Shown: one piece after another, positions 16,976 to 24,546 of the stretch | How the letters are laid out: every line of letters starts with the position of its first letter | Numbering within the stretch: the first letter of the stretch is position 1 | Source of the DNA: an uncultured Acidimicrobiales bacterium | GTDB taxonomy: Bacteria; Actinomycetota; Acidimicrobiia; Acidimicrobiales; SZUA-35 | Reading direction: 5' to 3' | DNA length: 64,000 bases | Assembly (NCBI GenBank): GCA_937922805.1 | Contig: CALAJV010000002.1 | Span: forward strand, 1-64,000 | The notes under the pieces: generated by a model | What the model was told of the DNA's origin: nothing | Seen by the model: the letters and a program-made list of their open reading frames with translations, nothing else | Database searches by the model: none | Made by a program: the position numbers and the translations under genes

Positions 16976-17869
16976 ATGGCGCTTCCGTTGCCACAGCTAA
17001 CGGTGCAGCAGCTGGAATACCTGGTTGCAGTCGATCGCCACCCGAGTTGGTCAGACGCAGCCAAGAGCCTGTCCGTAACCCCTTCAGCACTGTCTCAGGG
17101 GCTCGCCGAGCTGCAGCGCCGGCTTGGGGTCGTCCTTTTTGATCGCGAGGGACGAACCATGGTTGCTCGCCCGACCGCAGATGTCGTACTTGCTCATGCC
17201 CATCGAGTGTTAGCCGAGACTCGTGATCTGGCCCGGTGGGCTGAGCAATCTCGACAAGGAAAGTCCGGTCGGATCACCGTTGGAATGATTGATGCCGCTG
17301 CGGTTCACTACTTCAGTACAAGTCTGGCCAAGTTCCGAGAGTCTCACAACGAGGTCGACCTTCATCTGCGGGTAGCGCCCTCGGCCCCGCTTGTTGCCGA
17401 GATGCGTTCAGGGCAGCTCGACATCATCGTGTGTGTTGAGCGCGCCGACGACCCGCTGAGCGACCTTGAGACCACCGCACTTCTTAGTGAGCCTTTGTTC
17501 GCCTACGCTCCGCCCGGCACTCAGAAAACCAAGCCGGAAAGTTGGGGGCCTTGGGTCGGTTTTCCGGCGAACTCGCACAGCAGGCATGGGATCGACCGGG
17601 CTCTTCGAAAACTTGGGGTTTCCTACAGCGTGGTAGCTGAGTCGACCCAGCCAGAAGTACTGCGCGAGATGGTAAAGCTAGGGCTCGGCTGGGCCGTACT
17701 TCCAGCGACGGAGGCCGAACGTGATTCATCCCCGCTCACGCGGGCTCGAAAAAAGCCGATTACGGCGCGACGGCTGCTTCTAGCTCGCCGTCCCAATCGT
17801 ATAAGGGAACCGGCAGCTGAAACGTTGGCCCAACAACTTCAAACCGCCGCGGCCCAATACCCTCAATAG
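16976..17869 (+). CDS. LysR-type transcriptional regulator
   Basis: 297 residues. The winged helix-turn-helix spans about 8-67: LTVQQLEYLVAVDRHPSWSD, then AAKSLSVTPSALSQGLAELQ as recognition region, and RRLGVVLFDREGRTM. The periplasmic-binding-like effector domain runs from about 92 (GRITVGMIDAAAV) to the end with GQLDIIVCVE and LGLGWAVLPATEA. It is divergent from ino1 over 105 bases, so ino1 is the natural target; the effector is unknown. ATG 16976 has AAGGAGAT at about 16961-16968, a strong ribosome site. Confidence 0.9.
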   Translation: MALPLPQLTVQQLEYLVAVDRHPSWSDAAKSLSVTPSALSQGLAELQRRLGVVLFDREGRTMVARPTADVVLAHAHRVLAETRDLARWAEQSRQGKSGRITVGMIDAAAVHYFSTSLAKFRESHNEVDLHLRVAPSAPLVAEMRSGQLDIIVCVERADDPLSDLETTALLSEPLFAYAPPGTQKTKPESWGPWVGFPANSHSRHGIDRALRKLGVSYSVVAESTQPEVLREMVKLGLGWAVLPATEAERDSSPLTRARKKPITARRLLLARRPNRIREPAAETLAQQLQTAAAQYPQ

Positions 17870-18089
17870 CCTGCAATGTTCAAAATTGAGACTTGCAGCA
17901 AATAGTACGGCTCTCTGACTACCAGAAGGTGCGCTGCGGCACGATCAGTTTCGGACAGTACCATGTAGTGAACTCGGTAGGCAGCTACTTGAGTAGCAAG
18001 ACTGGACCCATCGAGTTCAGGGCTTGCTCAAATTGGTACAAAGAGGGCAAAGGCCAGGGTAGGACCTTCCGGTCCGGAGGCGAGGAATT

Positions 18090-20270
18090 GTGGAGCTAGT
18101 AGCTAATTGGGGTCAAGGCTCCAAGACATTTGGACCGGACGAGACAATCACAGTCGGTCGCTCGCAGCAATGCAGCATCGTGCTCGATCATGGCAGCGTG
18201 TCGAGAACTCACCTCACGGTGTCTTTCTCCAACGGCCAGTGGAGCTTTGTCGACTCATCGTCCAACGGCACCTTCGCCGACGGCCGCAAAAGCGATAGCG
18301 GACCGATTACTGGAGCAACCGTGCTTCGAGTCGGTTCTATCGACGGTCCTTCTCTTAGCCTAGAACCCCAAGGAGTGGCCGCTCCCGCCAGTAGCACGCC
18401 AAGTCCGACCCCAACGGGCGACTCTCCAAATCCAGCCGGCACCGTAGCGGCGACCCCGCTTGGCGACTCTCCAAATCCAGCTGGAACGGTAGCAGCGACT
18501 CCGGTGAGCGACGTATCTGCGCAAGCTCCAGCTGGGCGACAAGGCTCTGGATTTGGCAATTCGGCCGACAGCAGCCAACTACCGCCTGCCTCGCAGGGAA
18601 CCGAGGCTTTTACCCCTGGCTTCGCGGCACCAACGCCTCCAGCGAGTCCAGTCGAACCGGTACCACGATTTGAACCACCAGCAGCTGCGGCCCCACCTCC
18701 GGCAGCTCCAACACCTCCGCGTTTTGATCCACCGCCAGCTGCCCCAAATAGCTTTGGCGGTCAAGCCTCACCGTCAGTTCCGCCAATTTCTCCATCGGCA
18801 CCGAGTCCGTTTGATCCCGGACCCAGCGTTCAAAGCCCGCAACCGACCCCACCTGGACCCCCACCGGCAGGCCCTATGGGTGCGCCTCCTGCTCCGCAAG
18901 CTCCGATGGGAGCGATGCAGGCGGGAACGATGGCGGCAGGTAGCGGCTTGGGTTCTTCTCTGCCCGACCATAGTCAGAATTTTGGTGGGGGAGCAGGTGC
19001 CGGGACAATACAGCTCGATGATCGAATGCTCCGACTCGAACTCGATGGTAGAACCGGAGCCTTTCATCCAAACCAGCAGGTAACAATCGGCCGAGATCCG
19101 AGCAATGACATGACTTCGCGCAACCAGTTGGTTAGCGCATCGCATTGTCGTTTCACCCATGATGGAACCACCTGGTGGATTGAAGATGTTGGTTCAACCC
19201 GAGGAACCTACATCGACGGCCGCAAAGTGGCCAAGAAGCAGAAGATCCAAGGGGCGTTCAATGTCAGCCTTGGCGATGACGACGCTGGCGATCAGCTCCG
19301 AGTCGTTACCGGCGGTTATCACAAGCGCAAAGAGAACAAGGCGCCGTTGTTCTTGGCCGGGGCCGCTCTAGCGGCGGTCACAGTTATCGGGATTCTGGCC
19401 TTCGTGCTTTGGCCTGATACCTCAGGGTTAGAGGAAACAATCGCTGCTTCTGAAGCCGCGACCCAAGAAGAGATCGCCACTGCGAAGGCCGAGTTCGCAG
19501 CACAAGCTGCTGGAGCGAACGGCAATTCCCCCGAGCAACTTCAGAAAGCTCGGTTAGCCACCGGCCTGATTTTCGTGATCAACAACAACGAGGAAATCGT
19601 TGGCACCGGTTCTGGTGCGGTCGTTTCCGACGACGGACTTCTTCTCACGAACTTACACGTTGCTCTACCCGGCACGTACTTTGAACGCACCGGCAATCCT
19701 CAACTACAAGGGGCTGAGGACGGTCCCTTCGTTATCGTAGGTTTCACCTCGACTGATGGTGGAACTGTCGACCAATTTTTCAAGGCAGAACACGTTGCCC
19801 CCCATCCCGGTCACGATGCCGCGCTGCTCAAAATCGTTGAAGGTTTTGAGACCAACGAGAATCCAGCTCCGAGCATGGATTCAATACCGGAACCACTCGA
19901 ATTCGCAACTTCGTCGACGCTCAAGGGTGGCGATCAAATCGCTGTAGTCGGCTATCCAGGTCTAGCTCGACAAGATTCGAAGACGGCTCGAGTGAGTGTG
20001 TCGATCAACAACTTCCAGAGCTTTACCGAGTGCAACGTGAACACTGGTTGGGGCTGCCAAGTAGACTTTCCCCAGGGTCTTCTAAACGTTGCTGGTGAAA
20101 CGCTTGAGGGTGGATCTTCAGGCGGGCCAATTATCCGAAACGGCAAAGTAGTCGGCATTCAAATGGGTGTACTCTCCGCTGGAGACGGCGGAGCGTCCGG
20201 TCAGGATCAAGGCGTTCCAAGCGACATTGTGCTTGACGGGTTTCCGCAAATCCCTCGACCCACTGAGTAG
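18090..20270 (+). CDS. Membrane protein with two FHA domains and a trypsin-like serine protease domain
   Basis: 726 residues. The first FHA domain is at 1-95 (VGRSQQCSIVLDHGSVSRTH, NGTFADGR). A Pro/Ala-rich linker follows at 95-300 with a 15-residue repeat. The second FHA is at about 310-405 (IGRDPSNDM, SASHCRF, DVGSTRGTYIDGRK). One membrane segment is at about 418-441. A short coiled linker leads to the protease: H523 in LLLTNLHVA, D576 in GHDAALLKI, S677 in GGSSGGPII, the DegP/trypsin triad in order. FHA domains bind phosphothreonine, so cytosolic kinase signals may control an extracytoplasmic protease. Topology N-in, C-out is inferred. GTG 18090 follows CGAGG. It is convergent with the acyl-CoA dehydrogenase, 20 bases away. 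Confidence 0.88.
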   Translation: MELVANWGQGSKTFGPDETITVGRSQQCSIVLDHGSVSRTHLTVSFSNGQWSFVDSSSNGTFADGRKSDSGPITGATVLRVGSIDGPSLSLEPQGVAAPASSTPSPTPTGDSPNPAGTVAATPLGDSPNPAGTVAATPVSDVSAQAPAGRQGSGFGNSADSSQLPPASQGTEAFTPGFAAPTPPASPVEPVPRFEPPAAAAPPPAAPTPPRFDPPPAAPNSFGGQASPSVPPISPSAPSPFDPGPSVQSPQPTPPGPPPAGPMGAPPAPQAPMGAMQAGTMAAGSGLGSSLPDHSQNFGGGAGAGTIQLDDRMLRLELDGRTGAFHPNQQVTIGRDPSNDMTSRNQLVSASHCRFTHDGTTWWIEDVGSTRGTYIDGRKVAKKQKIQGAFNVSLGDDDAGDQLRVVTGGYHKRKENKAPLFLAGAALAAVTVIGILAFVLWPDTSGLEETIAASEAATQEEIATAKAEFAAQAAGANGNSPEQLQKARLATGLIFVINNNEEIVGTGSGAVVSDDGLLLTNLHVALPGTYFERTGNPQLQGAEDGPFVIVGFTSTDGGTVDQFFKAEHVAPHPGHDAALLKIVEGFETNENPAPSMDSIPEPLEFATSSTLKGGDQIAVVGYPGLARQDSKTARVSVSINNFQSFTECNVNTGWGCQVDFPQGLLNVAGETLEGGSSGGPIIRNGKVVGIQMGVLSAGDGGASGQDQGVPSDIVLDGFPQIPRPTE
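18417..18506 (+). repeat. 45-bp coding tandem repeat in the FHA linker
   Basis: Two units (18417-18461 and 18462-18506) encode GDSPNPAGTVAATP plus one residue. They differ at a few third positions, so they are older than the repeat at 1-132. The repeat lies in the flexible linker between the two FHA domains. Confidence 0.8.
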
Positions 20271-20290
20271 CGCTCAGACCCACATCGAAA

Positions 20291-21553
20291 TCAGTTTTTC
20301 GGCAGATCCTTAAATGGGGTGTCGCGTTCGGGGCCAGGCTCACGAGGTAGTCCGAGCTGGCGCTCACCAAGAGTATTTCTTTGGATCTCATCGGTCCCTC
20401 CGCCAAGACTCATGCCCCTGCAATTCAGGACGTGGTAGGCGAAGTAGTCATCGATCTCATTCTCTTCTTCACCTAAGTCGGCGCCCCACGCTGGCGACGC
20501 CGGGAAGGCCAGTCGAGCGGCGAGATCAGCGGCAGCTCGGCCTTGGTTCGTACGCCACAGTTTGCCAATCGATGGGTGCAACCCCCGGCTGCCAATCCAA
20601 CCAACAATCGACTCGCCCGAATAGAGCCGGGCCAGATCTTGGCGTACTAGCGGATCTTTTGCCCGCCCTGATTGGGTCGCCAGTTCGATCAGTTGGGCGA
20701 CGGGGAGAGGAGAACGACCGGCTTTTGATCGAGACTGGCTAGCGCCATCCATCGAACCGGTTCCGGTTTTGCGCCGTTCGTGGCCTAGCAAAGCGACTGC
20801 AGGCGACCAACCGCCGTTGACCTCGCCAAGAACCCAGGATCGAGGGATTCTCGCATCATCCAAGAAAACTTCGTTGAATTCAGATACGCCTGTCATCTGC
20901 ACCAACGGACGTACAGTTACTCCCGGCTGATCCATCGGCAGGACAAACATCGTAATGCCGCGGTGTTTAGGAGCATCGGTATCGGTACGGGCTAGGAGGA
21001 TAGCGAATTGACTGTGTTGAGCCCCTGAAGTCCAAACCTTCTGACCGTTAACTATCCACTCATCACCATCGAGTACCGCGCTGGTCGTAAGCGCTGCTAG
21101 ATCGGATCCCGAACCGGGCTCAGAGTACATTTGACACCAGATTTCATCGCCGGAGAGTCCAGCGACGAGAAATCGTTCCTTCAACTCATCGCTTCCGTAG
21201 TCGCGCAATGTCGGCATCGCCATACCAACTCCGATTCCAAACGCCGCATCCTCGCGAGGAGTTTTTCCTTTACTCAGCTGCGTAAACACTTGCAGATGAT
21301 CAGATCCAAGTCCGCGGCCGCCGTACTCGACCGGGTAATCAATCGCAGCTAGTCCGCTCTCGAACAAAGCCCGTCGCCATGCTTTGGCTCGGTTCAACCT
21401 TCCGTCCACCCCATCGAGAGCGCGTGGACTCACCGATTCGAAAAACGTTCGCACCTCATCGTTAAACTCAGCCAGCGTGGGCGCGATCACTTTTTGCTCC
21501 TCGTGGGAGACCAGACGCAATTGAGCTTGCATTGACCAGACATATACCGACAT
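20291..21553 (-). CDS. Acyl-CoA dehydrogenase
   Basis: An FAD flavoprotein that introduces a 2,3 double bond into an acyl-CoA, passing electrons to ETF. Marks are MYSEPGSGSDLAAL (FAD and substrate loop), DEWIVNGQKVWTSGAQ, MFVLPMDQPGVTVRPL and the C-terminal MSLGGGTDEIQRNTLGER. From ATG 21553 it has 420 residues, near the usual length; the frame is open to 21850 but that extension overlaps the opposite PPOX gene and is unlike the family. The N-terminal piece FFESVSPRALDGVDGR suggests a long or branched-chain or steroid-type subgroup (FadE-like), not resolved further. It is convergent with the FHA protease. Confidence 0.88.
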   Translation of the reverse strand: MSVYVWSMQAQLRLVSHEEQKVIAPTLAEFNDEVRTFFESVSPRALDGVDGRLNRAKAWRRALFESGLAAIDYPVEYGGRGLGSDHLQVFTQLSKGKTPREDAAFGIGVGMAMPTLRDYGSDELKERFLVAGLSGDEIWCQMYSEPGSGSDLAALTTSAVLDGDEWIVNGQKVWTSGAQHSQFAILLARTDTDAPKHRGITMFVLPMDQPGVTVRPLVQMTGVSEFNEVFLDDARIPRSWVLGEVNGGWSPAVALLGHERRKTGTGSMDGASQSRSKAGRSPLPVAQLIELATQSGRAKDPLVRQDLARLYSGESIVGWIGSRGLHPSIGKLWRTNQGRAAADLAARLAFPASPAWGADLGEEENEIDDYFAYHVLNCRGMSLGGGTDEIQRNTLGERQLGLPREPGPERDTPFKDLPKN

Positions 21554-21613
21554 TAGCCACTCTTGCCTAATGCTGCCCACTTCGTTACCTGCGACTCGGG
21601 TTAGGCTTTCGCA

Positions 21614-22012
21614 ATGGGAATCCAAACGGAAAAGTACGTGGCTTTCACAACGTTCAGAAAGAACGGCGAACGAAAAACGGTGCCGGTCTGGATCGCTGAA
21701 ACACCAGATGGTCTTATAGGGTTCACAACCGGTGACCAATCGTGGAAGCTGAAAAGGCTCAACAACGACGCTCGATGTGAGCTTCAACCCTGCGACCAGC
21801 GGGGTCGAATTACTGAGGGCACTAACGTTGTCACTGGCACCGCTCGTCAAGCAACTGACGTGGAACTCGTTTCGATCAAGGCCGCGATCAAAGAGAAATA
21901 CGGAATCGCCACCAAACTGATTCCACTCGTAGCCAAAGTAATGTCCGTGTTCAAAAAAGATCAGAGTGGCGAAGCTGCCAACGCAGCGATAGTTGTCTCA
22001 CTGGACAATTAG
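21614..22012 (+). CDS. PPOX-class F420-dependent oxidoreductase (split beta-barrel)
   Basis: A 132-residue single-domain flavin/deazaflavin-binding protein. KYVAFTTFRKNGERKTVPVW is the entry strand pair, GLIGFTTGDQSWKLKRLNND and CELQPCDQRGRITEG the cofactor region, and VVTGTARQATDVEL follows. This fits the Rv2061-like subgroup, which binds F420 or FMN. The physiological substrate is unknown. ATG 21614 lies 60 bases from the divergent acyl-CoA dehydrogenase start. Confidence 0.8.
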   Translation: MGIQTEKYVAFTTFRKNGERKTVPVWIAETPDGLIGFTTGDQSWKLKRLNNDARCELQPCDQRGRITEGTNVVTGTARQATDVELVSIKAAIKEKYGIATKLIPLVAKVMSVFKKDQSGEAANAAIVVSLDN

Positions 22013-22169
22013 GCACAGCACCGGCCCCGAGCCAGTCGGCTTACCTCATGGAAGTTGTTCGTGTTAGCACCGTAGCCCAGCTGTTACAACGCTAGGGCCA
22101 ATTGACTAGCCCGGCGATATTCGCCGTATTCCGCTCAAGAAGGCCGCCTGTCATTCCGTTTGAATCGAT

Positions 22170-23105
22170 ATGGAGTGGAAACCGGCGACGAGACTGATTG
22201 CCGGTACGGTCCTCACGGTATCGCTACTAGCGTTGGCCATCGCAGCTGTGGCAGGCGGTCTGAAGGTGTCCCGATCAGAATCGACCGAATCTGCAATCTC
22301 AACAATCCCTTCCACGTCGTCTCTGCCCGATGAGCTACCGTCATCGATCGAGGCATCTGGCCCCCAACTGGTCTGGGAGGAAAATTTCGACCAGTTCCGG
22401 CCCGTCTACTGGCAAAAAGAACACTCTGCGTTCGGGCATGGGAATGATGAGCTGCAGTGTTATCGACCTCGCAATGTCGAAGTACTCGATGGCAACTTGG
22501 TGCTGCGTGCGGTTCGGGAGGTGTACGCCTGTCCCCAAGGCTCAGTCCGAGAGTACACCTCGGGGATGGTGCGTAGCACTGGCGTTACCTTCCAGCCTGG
22601 CCAGAGAATCGAGTTTCGCGTCAAGGTAGATCCCGTTTCAGCTGAAGATCAGCGAGGGCTCTGGCCTGCACTCTGGGCGTCCAATTGGAATGGTAACGGT
22701 TGGCCCGTTGGCGGCGAACTAGATTGGCTCGAGTACGTCGGCACCACGCCGTTTGACTCGCACCATTCGATCCATTTCGCTGATGGCGCCGGGGAGCACC
22801 AGAGCATCCCCAAAGCAGTAGCTCGACCAGACCGCTTTTCTAACGATTGGCATACCGTAACGTTCGACTGGACCACCGACCTGGTTTGGTATGTCGACGG
22901 GCTTGAGGTCCAGCGCATCAGTGTCGACTCGGTGGATGCGCTTGGTGATCCGTTTGGTCAGCCCGCCGCTCCAATAACTGAGCTGCGAATCAACTTCGCG
23001 TTGGGAGGAAACTGGCCGGGACCAGTCGGCAACACGGCTGTAGACGAATTCGGGACGACAGCGTTCCTCGTCGACTACGTTCGGATCTTTGATCTGCCAT
23101 CGTGA
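22170..23105 (+). CDS. Secreted glycoside hydrolase family 16 protein (endo-glucanase/laminarinase type)
   Basis: 311 residues. A signal anchor or signal peptide lies at about 8-32 (LIAGTVLTVSLLALAIAAVA), then a Ser/Thr linker to about 65. The GH16 jelly roll runs from about 67 to 310. The retaining catalytic motif ExDxxE is ELDWLE, with E183 as nucleophile, D185, and E188 as acid/base. VWEENFDQFRPVYWQ, ALWASNWNGNGWPVGG and DGLEVQRI are family strands. Likely substrate is a beta-1,3 or mixed-linkage glucan such as laminarin; galactan or agar is not excluded. ATG 22170 is preceded by no strong ribosome site. The 157 bases upstream hold nothing recognisable. Confidence 0.88.
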   Translation: MEWKPATRLIAGTVLTVSLLALAIAAVAGGLKVSRSESTESAISTIPSTSSLPDELPSSIEASGPQLVWEENFDQFRPVYWQKEHSAFGHGNDELQCYRPRNVEVLDGNLVLRAVREVYACPQGSVREYTSGMVRSTGVTFQPGQRIEFRVKVDPVSAEDQRGLWPALWASNWNGNGWPVGGELDWLEYVGTTPFDSHHSIHFADGAGEHQSIPKAVARPDRFSNDWHTVTFDWTTDLVWYVDGLEVQRISVDSVDALGDPFGQPAAPITELRINFALGGNWPGPVGNTAVDEFGTTAFLVDYVRIFDLPS

Positions 23106-23290
23106 ATCAGGAGCGATCAATCGAGTCACCAGCCTCTGCTACTACCAAGACGATGGCAGCTGGCGTCGAGGTGTGATCGGTAGCAAATCGGCGCCGATGT
23201 GAGGCGAACTTCGCCGGTGTCTCAACAACAGTTGAAATGACTGGACCTGTTTCGAATCGAACCTGGCCGCTGCGACTTGACAGACCCTAA

Positions 23291-23306
23291 ATAACAAGTT
23301 AGTTAT
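23291..23306. promoter_or_regulatory. Short inverted repeat before the ArsR gene, possible operator
   Basis: ATAAC-AAGTTA-GTTAT is a dyad with 5-bp arms, ending nine bases before the ATG of the regulator, and AGTTAT recurs just after it. ArsR-type repressors usually bind A/T-rich dyads over their own promoter. The 210-base gap after the GH16 gene holds nothing else that I recognise. Confidence 0.4.
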
Positions 23307-23315
23307 ATAGTTATC

Positions 23316-23672
23316 ATGAAGACTTTTGATGACGAAGGCCAGCGAGCCATTCTCGAACCGCTGACAACCATCGAAATGGAACATATTTTGAAAGCACTGG
23401 CGTCTTCTCGACGCCTGCTGATTCTCGAATGGCTCAAAGATCCGAAATCTCATTTTCCGCCCCAGGTTCACGGCGATCAAGAAAAGCACGGCGTGTGTAC
23501 CCAATTCATCGCTGAAAAGTTGGCGGTCAGCCAACCCGCTACGTCACGCCATCTAAAGTTACTCTCACAGGCCGGACTGGTAACTGCTTCACCGGTCAAA
23601 GGGTGGACGTATTACCGTCGGAACGAATCAAACCTGAGTCGGTTTACTCGGCAGCTGTCCACCGAGCTATAG
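23316..23672 (+). CDS. ArsR-family winged-helix regulator
   Basis: 118 residues. The winged helix spans about 22-110: EMEHILKALASSRRLLILEW, FIAEKLAVSQPATSRHLKLL as recognition helix, and GLVTASPVKGWTYYRR as wing. No clear metal-binding cysteine pair: a single cysteine lies in HGVCTQF, so metal sensing is unlikely and a small organic ligand is more probable. It heads a plus-strand run of SDR, HyuA, HyuB and ThDP genes, starting 70 bases before the SDR, and probably represses them and itself. Confidence 0.85.
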   Translation: MKTFDDEGQRAILEPLTTIEMEHILKALASSRRLLILEWLKDPKSHFPPQVHGDQEKHGVCTQFIAEKLAVSQPATSRHLKLLSQAGLVTASPVKGWTYYRRNESNLSRFTRQLSTEL

Positions 23673-23742
23673 CCAACCCATTTCGCAAGAACAAACGCAC
23701 TTACTCACCGATTATTAGATCCGAAATCCAACAGGAGAAGCA

Positions 23743-24546
23743 ATGCACGAATCACTAGTAGACAAAGTTGTCATCGTTACCGGATCTGCCAACGGGATTG
23801 GCAAGGCCATCGCCGAACGGTTTGCTGGTTGTGGAGCGAAAGTAGCGATCAACGATGTCGACGACGAAAGCGTTGCTGCCGTGGTCGCAGCTATCAACGA
23901 CTCGGGTGGCCAGGCTATGCCTGCGGTAGCTGACGTCTCCGATTCGTCGGCTGTTCAAGTAATGGTCGACGCAGTCATGGCGGAACATGGCCGAGTTGAT
24001 GTCCTAGTTAATAACGCTGGCATTATCTCTCCGATGCTTCATTTCTTCGAAGCCGACGAAGCGTGGTGGCGCCGAATTATCGATGTAAACCTGACCGGTC
24101 ATTTTCTCTGTTCCCATCCGATTGCCCGAATCATGGCTAAGCAAGGAGGCGGCGCAATTATCAACATGAGTTCAGGTGGCGCCACTCAAGCCCACCGTTC
24201 CTTCACTGCCTATGACGCCACCAAAGGCGGCATCGAAGCGTTGACTCGTGCAATGGCCTTAGACCTTGGCCCGTACGGCATTCGAGTGAACGCACTGATG
24301 CCTGGATCAATCGACTCCACCGGATTAACCGATGAGGAACTTGTGTACCGGGGCGAGAATATCCCGTTAGGGAAAGTTGGCCGATCGTACGATATGACCG
24401 GTGCGGCGATTTTCTTAGCTTCCGATGATGCCTCATACATTACGGGCGACATCATCAAAGTGGACGGTGGGATGACAGCTCAGCAGCGCTCCGCCACAGT
24501 TGACATAAAGCCACCATCAGAGTTCCCGAATGTTGAGGATTTGTGA
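23743..24546 (+). CDS. Short-chain dehydrogenase/reductase (SDR)
   Basis: A 267-residue classical SDR using NAD(P). Cofactor motif TGSANGIG at 13-20, NNAG near 90, the catalytic S143/S144, Y157 and K161 (YDATK), and the PGSIDSTG loop. D38 or D40 after the second strand (INDVDDES) favours NAD. It overlaps the next gene by one base (TGATG), showing translational coupling. A good AGGAGAA ribosome site precedes ATG 23743. In this operon it would oxidise an alcohol or reduce a ketone that links to the hydantoinase-type substrate. Confidence 0.92.
   Translation: MHESLVDKVVIVTGSANGIGKAIAERFAGCGAKVAINDVDDESVAAVVAAINDSGGQAMPAVADVSDSSAVQVMVDAVMAEHGRVDVLVNNAGIISPMLHFFEADEAWWRRIIDVNLTGHFLCSHPIARIMAKQGGGAIINMSSGGATQAHRSFTAYDATKGGIEALTRAMALDLGPYGIRVNALMPGSIDSTGLTDEELVYRGENIPLGKVGRSYDMTGAAIFLASDDASYITGDIIKVDGGMTAQQRSATVDIKPPSEFPNVEDL

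Noticed and set aside
17893..18099. Small plus-strand frame of 68 codons before the FHA protease
   Set aside because: Weak TTG start, no ribosome site, overlap with the next start and no recognisable pattern.
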